The notes below the pieces were generated by a model that had not been told where the DNA came from, made no database searches, and was given only the letters and a program-made list of their open reading frames with translations. Made by a program: the position numbers and the translations under genes. A stretch of 64,000 nucleotides of DNA. Source: Erythrobacter sp. AP23. GTDB taxonomy: Bacteria; Pseudomonadota; Alphaproteobacteria; Sphingomonadales; Sphingomonadaceae. The stretch covers positions 186,001 to 250,000 of the forward strand of contig NZ_LNBY01000012.1 of assembly GCF_001542855.1 (NCBI RefSeq), in the 5' to 3' direction. Positions 8,074 to 18,400 of this stretch are shown here, piece by piece (the stretch's first letter is position 1; each line of letters begins with the position of its first letter).

Positions 8074-8723
8074 TCGCCGCTCTGCTCAAGCGCGACCTCG
8101 GCCTGCTGGTCCCCGGCGGGCGTGGCGGCGGGAGTGTGCTGCCGCTGCTGTTTTTCCTCGCGGTGGCGATGCTTTATCCCTTTGCGGTCGGCCCCGACGC
8201 GCAATTGCTCGCACGCACCGGCGGCGGGGTAATCTGGGTCGCGGCCCTGCTGGCGGCGATCCTGCCGCTGGAAAAGTTGGTCACCGACGATCTCGAGGCG
8301 GGTGTGTTCGATCAGCTTCACCTGCGCGGCGTGAGCGAGGAACTGGCCATGGCCGTTCGCCTGTTCGCGCACTGGCTCGCTTTCGGCCCGCTGCTATTGC
8401 TGGCCACGCTGCCGGCGGCTGCCCTGCTCGGGCTGTCCGGCGAAACGACGCGCACGGTCCTGCTCGGCCTGCTCGCCGGGACGCCGGGCCTTGCCGCCGT
8501 GGGCCTTGCCGTTGCCGCGCTCACGGCTTCGCTTCGCGGCGGTGCAGCATTGGCGGGGCTGATGGTGATCCCGCTGGCGGTCCCGATCCTGATCTTCGGT
8601 GCCGGCGCCCTCGCGCGGCCCGATCCGGGTGCATTGCTGCTGACCGGTGCGATCAGCCTCGGCCTGTGCGCCCTCGCCCCCTTCGCCGCCGGAGCCGCAA
8701 TTCGGGCCGCGCGGCAGGCTTAG
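8070..8723 (+). CDS. ccmB: Haem exporter membrane protein CcmB
   Basis: CcmB is the membrane partner of CcmA. The 217-residue protein is almost entirely hydrophobic with six likely membrane helices, and carries the family stretch LPLEKLVTDDLEAGVFDQL near residues 65-85. It is translationally coupled to ccmA. Its stop overlaps the end of the convergent map gene by four bases. Confidence 0.94.
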   Translation: MIAALLKRDLGLLVPGGRGGGSVLPLLFFLAVAMLYPFAVGPDAQLLARTGGGVIWVAALLAAILPLEKLVTDDLEAGVFDQLHLRGVSEELAMAVRLFAHWLAFGPLLLLATLPAAALLGLSGETTRTVLLGLLAGTPGLAAVGLAVAALTASLRGGAALAGLMVIPLAVPILIFGAGALARPDPGALLLTGAISLGLCALAPFAAGAAIRAARQA

Positions 8724-9547
8724 TAAGGCGGCTTGTGCAGCCCCTTGAGGCTTTCGGTGAAGATTTCCACCCCGTCCTCGGTGATCCCGATCGAATGCTC
8801 GAACTGCGCCGAGAGAGACTTGTCGCGCGTCACGGCAGTCCAGCCGTCGCGCAGGACCTTGGCATGCGGGCGCCCCGCATTGATCATCGGTTCGATGGTG
8901 AAAAACATGCCGGGCTTGAGCTCGGGACCCGTGCCCGCGCGCGCCGCATGGATCACCTCGGGCGCGTCGTGGAACAGGCGGCCGAGGCCATGGCCGCAGA
9001 ATTCCTGCACCACACCATAGCGGAACTGGCGCGCATGCGCTTCGATCGCGGCGCCGATATCGCCCAGCCGTGCACCCGGTTTCGAGGCGGCGTCGATCCC
9101 CAGCATCAGGCATTCATGGGTCACCTCGACCAGCCGCTTCGCCTTGATCGAGGGCTCGCCGGCAAAGAACATGCGGCTGGTATCGCCGTGCCAGCCGTCC
9201 AATAGCGGGGTCACGTCGATATTGACGATATCGCCTTCCTTGAGCGCCTTCTCCGACGGGATGCCGTGGCAGATCACGTGATTGATCGAAGTGCAGCAGC
9301 TGTGGGTATAACCGCGATAGCCCATCGTCGCGGGCACGGCGCCGGCATCGAGCATCATGGTCCGCGCAAGATCGTCGATCGCACCCGTGGTCACGCCGGG
9401 CTGCACGAAAGTGGTCAGCTCGTCGAGAATCTCTGCGGCCAGTCGCCCGGCCTTGCGCATGCCTTCGAAGCCTTCCGTCCCGTGGAGCTTGATGGTGCCG
9501 TCGCGATAGACGGTCTCGTCCGCATCGATTACCTGATATTCGGTCAT
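8720..9547 (-). CDS. map: Type I methionine aminopeptidase
   Basis: This enzyme removes the initiator methionine from nascent proteins. The metal ligands of the pita-bread fold are visible in order in the 275 residues: Asp in VNIDVTPLLDG and HGDTSRMFF, His in FCGHGLGR, Glu in MFFTIEPMI and Glu in FEHSIGITEDG. The ATG at 9547 (MTEYQVID) is preferred to a longer frame whose extra 29 residues are not family-like. Confidence 0.96.
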   Translation of the reverse strand: MTEYQVIDADETVYRDGTIKLHGTEGFEGMRKAGRLAAEILDELTTFVQPGVTTGAIDDLARTMMLDAGAVPATMGYRGYTHSCCTSINHVICHGIPSEKALKEGDIVNIDVTPLLDGWHGDTSRMFFAGEPSIKAKRLVEVTHECLMLGIDAASKPGARLGDIGAAIEAHARQFRYGVVQEFCGHGLGRLFHDAPEVIHAARAGTGPELKPGMFFTIEPMINAGRPHAKVLRDGWTAVTRDKSLSAQFEHSIGITEDGVEIFTESLKGLHKPPY

Positions 9548-9587
9548 GCGCCCCACATAGGCGCTCTCCGCCCGAAATGCGAGACGG

Positions 9588-10400
9588 CTAACGATTGACG
9601 CTGAATGCGCTCGCATATTCCGGTTTGACCGCATCGATTACCGAAGCGGTGACCGGAAAATCCAGCTCGTAATCTCCTTCGGCATAGGCACCCGCGACAT
9701 AGGGGCCGAAATAGACCGTGATCCGGTCGAAGGTCCGCCCGTTGGAAGAGCCGACCAGCACATTCGCTTCATCGAGACCGGGGCATTTGTCGAACATGTC
9801 TTCGCTGCCCTCTTCGACCTTCATCCCGCGCCGTTCCTCGCGTTCGGCGTTGAGGGAATCGCACAATCGCTTTCCGAGCGCCTGCTCCAGCGCGACGGGC
9901 GAATTGAACAGCTCGATACCCTTCATCGCAACCGCCGCCTCGCGGTCCCAGACCAGCGATTGCATTCCATACATTCCGTGAGCGCCCCCCGAATAGGTGG
10001 CGAGATGTCCCGACAGGCTGAGATAACCCGATAGATCGGCAACCACCTTCCACTCTTCCGATGCGCTGTGCTGGCGCGGCGTCCATTCCTGCCCCGCAGC
10101 CGAATTCCAGTCCTCGTCGGCCTCGCCGCGCAATTCGGCAAGCATGGCATCGGCCTTGGTCCGCAGCAGCGCCGCCAATTCCGGCTCGCCAGCCACCTCG
10201 GAGGGCCAGGAATAGGCGAACTGGTAGCGATCGGTCTCCTCTTCGGACGAATACGGCTCTGCCGCAGAATCTTCACCGGTAGGCGCATTCGCGGTGGTTG
10301 TAGCAGTCTCGCCTACGCCGGCCTTTTCCGCATACTCCGCGCCATCGGAACAGGCCGCACTCGACAGCGCGAGCGAAATCAGGAACAGGGGCGCACGCAT
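9588..10400 (-). CDS. Lipoprotein with DUF4163/DUF3298 (RsiV/PdaC-like) domains
   Basis: The 270-residue protein has a lipoprotein signal (LALSSAACSD, Cys17), then a Glu/Thr-rich linker. The body resembles the RsiV/PdaC fold: YQFAYSWPSEV near residue 60, an SLSGHLATYSGGAHG region and a C-terminal DRITVYFGPYVAGAYAEGD segment. Relatives bind lysozyme or peptidoglycan or act as deacetylase accessory domains. Catalytic function is not evident. It is divergent from the aminopeptidase gene. Confidence 0.8.
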   Translation of the reverse strand: MRAPLFLISLALSSAACSDGAEYAEKAGVGETATTTANAPTGEDSAAEPYSSEEETDRYQFAYSWPSEVAGEPELAALLRTKADAMLAELRGEADEDWNSAAGQEWTPRQHSASEEWKVVADLSGYLSLSGHLATYSGGAHGMYGMQSLVWDREAAVAMKGIELFNSPVALEQALGKRLCDSLNAEREERRGMKVEEGSEDMFDKCPGLDEANVLVGSSNGRTFDRITVYFGPYVAGAYAEGDYELDFPVTASVIDAVKPEYASAFSVNR

Positions 10401-10458
10401 GGCGGTTTCCTTCGCCTAGGATGAAACGCCTGAGAACAGACACGGGGGCATCACCACT

Positions 10459-11847
10459 ATGGCCGACAACCAGCCGCTTATCCAGCCCGACCGGGGGCAG
10501 GAAGCGATATCGATCCATCTCGTCAACCGCGATACCTTTCCCGATTGGAACAAGAAGCTGTCCGCGAGCCAGCGCGCGGCGCTGGAGGCACAGAAATTCG
10601 ACGGCGGAGGATACCAGGTCGGCATCGTGCCCGATGGCGATAGCTGGTTCGCCGTCGGCGGCGTTGCCAAGCCCGACGAGCTTTCGAGTTGGTGCATGGC
10701 CAAGCTCGCCGAAAGCCTGCCCGAAGGCGCCTATCGCCGCGCTGTCGGCGAGCCCGGCCCCGCGCTGCACGGTTGGCAGACCGCGCAATATGTCTTCGAT
10801 CGCTATAAAGAGCCCGAGCGCCCCGTCGGCCCGCGCATCCTGCTGACGAAGGACGTGAAAGCGATCGACGGCGCGCTGGCCGAGGCGCAGGCCGTGTGCC
10901 TCGTGCGGGACCTCGTCAACACGCCCGCGGAGGACATGGGGCCGGCCGCGCTCGAAGAGCAATGCGAGAAGCTTGCGAAACAGCATTCCGCCACGCTCAA
11001 GGTGACCAAGGGCGATACGCTCGAGCAGGAATACCCCATGGTTCACGCGGTCGGCCGCGCCGCCGCGCGGCACCATGCACCCAGAATCATGCACCTGACC
11101 TGGGGCAAGGAAAGCGACCCGGTCCTCGCCATCGTCGGCAAGGGCGTTTGCTTCGATTCCGGCGGGCTCGATGTGAAGAGCGCGGCCGGAATGAAGCTGA
11201 TGAAGAAGGATATGGGCGGCGCCGCGCATGCTATCGCGCTGGCCGGGTTGGTCATGGGTGCCAAACTTCCGGTGCGCCTGCATTTGCTCGTTCCCGCGGT
11301 CGAAAACGCGATCAGTTCGAACAGCTTTCGCCCGGGCGATGTGCTCAAGACCCGCAAGGGGCTGACGGTCGAGATTGGCAATACCGACGCCGAAGGCCGT
11401 CTTATCCTCGGCGATGCCTTGCAGCGCGCGAGCGAGGAGAAACCCGAGCTGATTATCGACTTCGCCACGCTGACGGGAGCGGCCCGCGTCGCATTGGGCC
11501 CGGACTACCCCGCCTTGATGACCCGCGAGGACGCGACCGCCGAGGCGCTGGTCGCGGCGGGCAAGGCGCATGACGACGAACCCTGGCGCCTGCCGCTTCC
11601 CGAAGCGTACGGGGAATGGCTCAATTCCGACATCGCCGACACCAACAACGCCCACAGCAATTCCTTTGCCGGAGCCAGCGTGGCGGGCCTTTTCCTCGAC
11701 AAATTCGTCGGGGACGGGATCGACTGGGCGCATTTCGACACCTTCGCCTGGCGTCCGCAAGCGAAGCCAGGTCGTCCCAAGGGCGGAGACGCCTACGGCC
11801 TGCGCGCCGCCTGGCACATGCTGCGCAAGCGTTTCGGTGGGGATTGA
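10459..11847 (+). CDS. Leucyl aminopeptidase family protein (M17)
   Basis: This dizinc exopeptidase of the M17 family (462 aa) cleaves N-terminal residues from peptides. The catalytic core shows GKGVCFDSGGLDVK with metal-binding lysine and aspartate, MKKDMGGAAHA and the signature NTDAEGRLILGDAL. The N-terminal third is the less conserved macro-like domain. Length fits the shorter alphaproteobacterial PepB/LAP type. Eleven bases after its stop the SH3 gene begins. Confidence 0.94.
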   Translation: MADNQPLIQPDRGQEAISIHLVNRDTFPDWNKKLSASQRAALEAQKFDGGGYQVGIVPDGDSWFAVGGVAKPDELSSWCMAKLAESLPEGAYRRAVGEPGPALHGWQTAQYVFDRYKEPERPVGPRILLTKDVKAIDGALAEAQAVCLVRDLVNTPAEDMGPAALEEQCEKLAKQHSATLKVTKGDTLEQEYPMVHAVGRAAARHHAPRIMHLTWGKESDPVLAIVGKGVCFDSGGLDVKSAAGMKLMKKDMGGAAHAIALAGLVMGAKLPVRLHLLVPAVENAISSNSFRPGDVLKTRKGLTVEIGNTDAEGRLILGDALQRASEEKPELIIDFATLTGAARVALGPDYPALMTREDATAEALVAAGKAHDDEPWRLPLPEAYGEWLNSDIADTNNAHSNSFAGASVAGLFLDKFVGDGIDWAHFDTFAWRPQAKPGRPKGGDAYGLRAAWHMLRKRFGGD

Positions 11848-11858
11848 GGGCGGACGCC

Positions 11859-12275
11859 TTGCCTGAAAGCCCATGCGGGGCTAAGCGCCCGCAACGTTCA
11901 CAACCGGATATTGCACACAGCGTGACTGTCCCCGCCAGCTATTCTCTTCCTCAGGGCACCGTCGGATTGAAGGGGCCGGTCGATAAGCCCGCGCCCGGCA
12001 CGCTGCCACTGCGCGGCGATCTTGCGCATATCGCATTGGCCCAGACCTATCTCGCCGCGCATTACGTCATACCGCAACTGCGCAACATCGGCGATGCACC
12101 GGCAACGCTGAAAATCGCCATGCGCGACGACGCCGCCGACGGGGCTTCGCTCGAGGCGGGCCAGCTGGTCGAACTGCTGGATTGCGCCGGCGACTGGGCG
12201 TGGATCGCCTGCGGCCCCGAAGGACCGAGCGGCTATGTCCGGCTCGACGCGCTCGCGCCCGCCAGTGACGCATAG
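11859..12275 (+). CDS. SH3-domain protein
   Basis: The predicted cytosolic protein ends in a bacterial SH3-like domain (about LKIAMRDDAADG to GPSGYVRLD). The preceding segment GDLAHIALAQTYLAAHYV is typical of sphingomonad proteins of this kind. Function is unknown; such domains bind peptides or cell wall. The TTG at 11859 is chosen because GAGGGCGG stands about six bases before it. A GTG at 11922 (117 aa) is the alternative and lacks such a site. It overlaps argC by 11 bases. Confidence 0.72.
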   Translation: MPESPCGAKRPQRSQPDIAHSVTVPASYSLPQGTVGLKGPVDKPAPGTLPLRGDLAHIALAQTYLAAHYVIPQLRNIGDAPATLKIAMRDDAADGASLEAGQLVELLDCAGDWAWIACGPEGPSGYVRLDALAPASDA

Positions 12276-13203
12276 TGTCTTCATCGATGGGGCGGCGGGA
12301 ACGACCGGCCTCGAAATCGCCGAGCGGCTCGACGGGCGGGGCGAATTCAGCCTGATCCGCCTCGACGACGCACAGCGCAAGGATCCAGGCGCCCGGCGCG
12401 ATGCACTGAATGCAGCCGACATCGCAATCCTCTGCTTGCCCGACAAGGCGGCGCGCGAAGCTGTCGAGCTGATCGATACGGGCAGTGGAACACGGGTCAT
12501 CGATGCGTCCAGCGCGCACCGTACCGCCGAGGGCTGGTGCTACGGCTTTCCCGAGCTGGTCGGCCGCGAGCGCGTCGCCGATGCGCGGCGGGTGAGCAAT
12601 CCGGGCTGTTATCCGACCGGATTTCTGGCGCTCATAGCCCCGCTGGTGAGGATCGGACTGCTACCTGCCGACTGGCCTTATACCGTCAATGCGGTCAGTG
12701 GCTATTCGGGCGGCGGCAAGGCTTTGATCGAGCGGTTCGAGGCGAAGGGCGCACCCGCCTTTCGCGCCTACGGATACGATTTGGCCCACAAGCACCTTGC
12801 CGAGATGCAAGCCCATGCGGGGCTCGAACACCAGGTCATCTTCGCACCTTCGGTCGTTCCGGCCTACCGCGGAATGATCGTCGAGGTACCGTTGCATCTC
12901 GGGGCTATCGATGGTGACCCCACCGCCGACCGTCTGCGCGATGCTCTGCGCGAATTCTATTCCGGTTCGAAAACCGTATCCGTCCACGAAAGCGGTCCGA
13001 TTAGCGAGTTGCTGTTGGAAGAAAACGCGGCCCCGTCCGATGCCATGGAGCTTTTCGTGTTCGGCAACGATGGCGGCTGGCACGCGCGCCTCGTCGCCAG
13101 GCTCGACAATCTCGGCAAGGGCGCCGGCGGCGCGGCGGTGCAGAACCTCAATCTTATGTGCGGCCTTCCCGAGGCTGCCGGCCTGCGACTACCTGGTGCC
13201 TAA
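12265..13203 (+). CDS. argC: N-acetyl-gamma-glutamyl-phosphate reductase (type 2)
   Basis: ArgC performs the NADPH-dependent third step of arginine synthesis. The 312-residue protein is the short type 2 form, with the nucleotide motif GAAGTTG (9-15) and the active-site cysteine in SNPGCYPTGF (Cys115). The GTG at 12265 gives the canonical N-terminus VTHSVFIDGAAG. An upstream ATG at 12235 would add ten residues and deepen the overlap with the SH3 gene. No other arg gene is adjacent. Confidence 0.92.
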   Translation: MTHSVFIDGAAGTTGLEIAERLDGRGEFSLIRLDDAQRKDPGARRDALNAADIAILCLPDKAAREAVELIDTGSGTRVIDASSAHRTAEGWCYGFPELVGRERVADARRVSNPGCYPTGFLALIAPLVRIGLLPADWPYTVNAVSGYSGGGKALIERFEAKGAPAFRAYGYDLAHKHLAEMQAHAGLEHQVIFAPSVVPAYRGMIVEVPLHLGAIDGDPTADRLRDALREFYSGSKTVSVHESGPISELLLEENAAPSDAMELFVFGNDGGWHARLVARLDNLGKGAGGAAVQNLNLMCGLPEAAGLRLPGA

Positions 13204-13215
13204 AAAACAGGCACC
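13195..13215. repeat. Hairpin over the argC stop codon
   Basis: GGTGCCT (13195-13201) pairs with AGGCACC (13209-13215) across AAAAAAC, so the stem includes the argC stop. There is no downstream U tract on the plus strand, so terminator function is uncertain. Confidence 0.45.
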
Positions 13216-13286
13216 GCCTGTCTGCACTTCGGGCAGGGGGAGCCGCCCAGCTTGATCCGACCGACGCATTTCCGCCTATTGCGTAC

Positions 13287-13302
13287 TTGGCACGCTTCTT
13301 GG
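13287..13302 (+). promoter_or_regulatory. Probable sigma-54 promoter of glnB-glnA
   Basis: TTGGCACGCTTCTTGG matches the -24/-12 consensus TTGGCAC-N5-TTGC except for the final base (G for C). It lies 70 bases before the glnB start. RpoN/NtrC control of glnBA is well established in Proteobacteria, so site and context agree. Confidence 0.65.
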
Positions 13303-13326
13303 AACACGGGCGGGCGCGACGCGTAA

Positions 13327-13710
<384 letters not shown>

Positions 13711-13768
13711 AAATTTGGCGGGGCATCATCCCGCAAACGCAGTTCCAGTTCAAACGGAGGCAATACCA

Positions 13769-15178
13769 ATGGCAAGTGCAAGCGACGTCCTGAAACAGAT
13801 CAAGGACGAAGGCATCGAATGGGTCGATCTTCGCTTTACCGACCCGAAGGGCAAGTGGCAGCACCTGACCATGGTCGCAGGCGTGCTCGGCGAAGATGAG
13901 CTTGAAGACGGTCTGATGTTCGACGGTTCTTCGATCGCCGGCTGGAAGGTCATCAACGAAAGCGACATGATCCTCAAGCCCGACCTCGACCGGGTCTATG
14001 TCGACCCCTTCAGTGCCGAACCCATGCTGATCGTCTTCTGCGACATCGTCGAGCCTTCGACCGGCGAATGGTACGGGCGCGACCCGCGCTCGACCGCCAA
14101 GCGCGCCGAGGCCTATCTCAAATCGACCGGTGTGGGCGATACCGTCTATGTCGGCCCCGAAGCCGAATTCTTCATGTTCGACGATGTGCGCTTCGAGGAT
14201 GGCTATGCCGGCTCGGGCTATGCGATCGACGACGTCGAGCTCCCGACCAATTCGGGGAAGGAATACGAGAGCGGCAACCTCGCCCACCGTCCGCGCGCCA
14301 AGGGCGGCTACTTCCCCGTCGCCCCGGTCGACAGCGCGGTCGACATCCGCGGCGAGATGGTCTCGACCATGATCGAAATGGGCCTCAACTGCGACAAGCA
14401 CCACCACGAGGTGGCCGCCGCGCAGCACGAACTGGGCCTGACTTTCGGCACGCTCGTGGAAACCGCCGACAACATGCAGATATACAAATATGTCGTGCAC
14501 CAGGTCGCGCATATCTACGGCAAGACCGCGACCTTCATGCCCAAGCCGATCAAGGACGATAACGGTTCGGGCATGCATACGCACATGTCGATCTGGGACG
14601 GCGGCAAGCCGACCTTCGCCGGCAATCAGTATGGCGGCCTGAGCGAAAACTGCCTCTATTACATCGGCGGCGTCATCAAACACGCCAAGGCGCTCAATGC
14701 CTTCACCAACCCGACCACCAACAGCTACAAGCGCCTGGTCCCGGGTTTCGAGGCGCCGGTGCTGCTCGCCTATTCGGCGCGCAACCGTTCGGCATCATGC
14801 CGCATTCCCTACGGCGCGGGCGACAAGGCGAAGCGCGTCGAGTTCCGTTTCCCCGACGCGATGGCCAATCCCTATCTCGCCTATGCCGCGCTGCTGATGG
14901 CCGGGCTCGACGGGATCACCAACAAGATCCACCCGGGCGAGGCGATGGACAAGAACCTCTACGACCTGCCGCCCGCCGAACTGGCCGACGTGCCGACCGT
15001 CTGCGGCTCGCTGCGCGAGGCGCTGGAAGCACTGGAGGCGGACCACGACTTCCTGCTCAAGGGCGATGTGTTCACCAAGGACCAGATCGAAGCCTATTGC
15101 GAACTGAAGTGGGACGAGGTCCTGCGGGTCGAAACCACACCCTGCCCGGCCGAATTCGACATGTATTACAGCGCCTGA
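13769..15178 (+). CDS. glnA: Glutamine synthetase type I
   Basis: GlnA makes glutamine from glutamate, ammonia and ATP. The 469-residue protein contains FDGSSIAGW (51-59), the metal-site segment [10 protein letters not shown] (128-137), [14 protein letters not shown] (257-270) and the adenylylation site Tyr398 in NLYDLPPAE. So it is the GlnE-regulated beta type. The ribosome-binding site ACGGAGG lies eight bases before the ATG at 13769. Confidence 0.98.
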   Translation: MASASDVLKQIKDEGIEWVDLRFTDPKGKWQHLTMVAGVLGEDELEDGLMFDGSSIAGWKVINESDMILKPDLDRVYVDPFSAEPMLIVFCDIVEPSTGEWYGRDPRSTAKRAEAYLKSTGVGDTVYVGPEAEFFMFDDVRFEDGYAGSGYAIDDVELPTNSGKEYESGNLAHRPRAKGGYFPVAPVDSAVDIRGEMVSTMIEMGLNCDKHHHEVAAAQHELGLTFGTLVETADNMQIYKYVVHQVAHIYGKTATFMPKPIKDDNGSGMHTHMSIWDGGKPTFAGNQYGGLSENCLYYIGGVIKHAKALNAFTNPTTNSYKRLVPGFEAPVLLAYSARNRSASCRIPYGAGDKAKRVEFRFPDAMANPYLAYAALLMAGLDGITNKIHPGEAMDKNLYDLPPAELADVPTVCGSLREALEALEADHDFLLKGDVFTKDQIEAYCELKWDEVLRVETTPCPAEFDMYYSA

Positions 15179-15215
15179 TCCGGCTCCGCCGGTCAATCGG
15201 CATTAGTATCGAAGT

Positions 15216-15248
15216 GGCGGCCGGAGCGATCCGGTCGCCTTTCTCTTT
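15216..15248 (+). terminator. Rho-independent terminator of glnBA
   Basis: GGCGGCCGG (15216-15224) pairs with CCGGTCGCC (15231-15239), with one G-U pair and an AGCGAT loop. It is followed by TTTCTCTTT (15240-15248), 37 bases after the glnA stop. Confidence 0.7.
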
Positions 15249-15408
15249 GAACTGTATGAAAAAGTGCGTCCTTGCTGCCACATTGAATCGAAAAACGAGT
15301 CACAACGCGGTCGCAAGGCCCTTCCCTTTTCACTTCGGTCGGTTCTAGAACAATCGCATGCGGGGCTCGGGCCCGCGTTTGCGAACCAATCCTGGAGGGG
15401 CTTTCGTA

Positions 15409-18400
15409 ATGAAATCTAGTTTTAACCGCACCGGCGGCCGCCTGTTGGCGGGTGCCGCCACCATCGCTTTTTCGTCTGTCGCGATGAGTTCGCCTGCACA
15501 TGCAATTGTGCCGAACGACAACTTTACGCCTGACGAAATCGTCGATGAAGAAGGCGATGTTAACGGCGTCGGCATGGTCATAACCAATCAGGTCGGACAA
15601 GGCGGCATTGGCATCTGCACCGGCACGCTGATCAACCCGCGCACAGTCCTGTTTGCCGCGCACTGCGTCAACGACCGCGCCGCAAGCGACTACGATGGCG
15701 AGAATGTGCGCGCATCGGTAACATTCACGGTCGATGCCTTCCCGGGCATTCTGGACTGGTTCGGTACGGGCCAGACCAATACGGATCTGTTGGTCTACAA
15801 TATCAATCAAATCCGCTACGATCCGCGATCGCTACAGAATCCGCAGGCACTTGGCTTTATCGAAGCAGACATTGCCATCGCCACGCTGGATACGCCGGTC
15901 GGAACACAGTTCGACCCGACCACCACTTCGCTAGTGTCGACCATTCCGACTTGGGCGCTCTTGTTCTCGCCTTTGCCTTCGCCAGACGAAATCGATCCCG
16001 TCAACGGTACCGGTTATCACGTTAACATCACCGGCTATGGCCGTACCGGGAGCGGTACGACGGGCGACAGCCAAGCGATCGATTTCCGCCGTCGCTCGGC
16101 CGAAAATATGCTCGGCGGACTGCTGTCTCTCGATGATCGCAATGATGCATTCTTCGGCGGTGACGGGGAACCATTCCTGCCACAAAATCTCTACCAGCTC
16201 GATTTCGACGACCCGGCCCGTACGGATGGTGACGACACAACCGCGCCGGATGTCCGCGATCTCAACCTCTATCGTGACGATCCCCTGGCCCGTGAAGGCA
16301 CCACGGCGGGCGGAGATTCGGGCGGCCCCCTCATCCTGGATGCCGCGAATAACGATCTGTCTACCGAGAACCTGCAGATCGGTGTTCTATCCGGTGGCTC
16401 GAGCTTTTTTGGCTCAGCTGGCTTCAGCGCCTATGGCTCCAGTTCATTCTACCAGCCCCTGTTCCTGTATTGGGATTACATCGTCGCGACCAATCCTTAT
16501 CGCTACGTGAGTGCGATTGCAGGAGACGGGGCGTGGGAAGACCCCAATCACTGGCAGACCGACCTCGACCCGATCTATCGTGTCATCAACGAGGCCGGTG
16601 AAGTTGTGAATGGCTTGCCGTCATCGCCCGGCGCGGGACTGAACGGCACTGAACCGGACTTCGGCGAAGTTTGCATTCAGACCCCGTTTTTCTTCGATCC
16701 CGCTGGCGTAGATACCACGCTTCCGACCAATCGCTGCGAGAATGTCGGAACCGGAGAAACGACGGTCGATGGCGAACCGGCCTCAACCGCTGCCGTGTCG
16801 AACAATCGGGGTGAAGCGGTCCTTTCCGCTGGTACGTCGAACGCTCCCGAAGAAATCGGAGTAACCGCAGGCGAATCCAACAATCGCGGTGAAGCACTGG
16901 TTTCGGCGAATACGTCGAACAATCGTGGTGAAGCGGTTGTTTCCGCAAGCGCCGGCGATACCGGGGGTCAGGTGATCAGCGGTTCGCTGGAGCAGCCTCA
17001 CGCGACGAGCATTCTCTTCCCCATCGAACAGGCGCAATATGAGCTTGGACCGGCGGAAGAGCAGCCCCACGGCCCGAGCGGCGGCCCTCCAGAGTTTGCG
17101 GACGCCGACAATCCCGCTCCCACGCTCGATAACGGTCTGCCCGGTGCAACCGGGTTCGTCCCCGACAATATCGATCCGGTCGTCAGCGCCGATCCGGCGG
17201 AACAGGTGAATGCGCGTTACTTCGACGTAACGCTCAGCGCAGCCGGCACGACCACGCTGTCGAGCGCCGTGACCATCGATCGGCTTACGGTCGTGGGTGC
17301 CGCAGGTCTCGATATCCAGGCCGACGGTGATCTCACTTCGATCATCGACATCATGCAGGGCGGCGGAACGATCAATGTCGACGGCGCTCTGCGCACGAGC
17401 GGCGACTATCTGATGATTGCCGGCATCCTTGGTGGCACGGGCACTGTTCAAACTCCGTTCTTCACCAATATCGTCGGCGCCATCGCTCCCGGAACGATGG
17501 GCACCATCGGTACCCTCGGAATCGACGGTAATGCGATCCTCTCATCGGGTTCGACACTGATGATCGATATCGGACCGGACAACACCTCGGACCTTCTTGA
17601 GATTTCCGGGGGTGCCTCGATCGGTGGTGATGTCGTCGTTGGTCCCGGGATCATGCAGCAGGTCAACGGTCTGGGCCAGGAATACACCATCCTGACAGCA
17701 GCCGGAGGCCTCGACGGCACCTTCAACGAGAACGATATCTCCGCGATCCTCAGCCAGTCGTTCACCTACACCGATACGGCAGTGCTGATGCAGATCCTCG
17801 CCGCGAGCTATCGTACCGTAATCGACACGAGCGACCCCGTGCAGCGTGCCTATGCGCAGCTGTTCGACCAGAACCGTGGCAATTCGGCATTGGCCGAACT
17901 CTACGGCCTCGATTTCGCAGATGCGGCCACGATCCAGGCCACTTTCGAAGGGCTGGCACCGGTCGCCGAAACGGCCGTCCAGCAGCTTGCTGCGCAATCG
18001 CTAAACAACCTGCAGTCGTTCAATGCAATGCGCCTGCGGGAATCGGATCTCGCCAGATCCGGCGGCACGATCGCCACGTTCGGCAATCCGCTGCAGACCG
18101 CGCAGATGCAGGTCTCGCGCGGCAGCCAGCCGATCGTTGCCGGTGCGCTTGGCCTCGACCAGGGCGAAGAACCGACCAGCGTGCGCGAGGGTGCGATTCG
18201 CGAGGATTTCGCTCTTTATCTCGCAGGCGGACTGCTTAGTGGCAGCGGCGACTCGATGCCCGGCTACACCGCGGTCGATACCGATGTGGATGGCTACTTC
18301 TTCGGTGGCGGTATCGAGCACTTCCCCAGCGATAGCTCGATGATCGGCCTGTCCGTCTATTACTCGGACCTCGACGCCGACACCGCGCTCGGGCAGAAAG

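Noticed and set aside
10273..11874. 533-codon minus-strand open frame opposite the leucyl aminopeptidase
   Set aside because: The plus strand carries the full M17 signature. The antisense product has no recognisable motif and an Arg/Gly-rich shadow composition.
16798..16935. CRISPR-like short repeats
   Set aside because: The repeats are in frame inside the autotransporter, encode SNNRGEA and differ at silent positions; spacing is irregular and only three copies exist.
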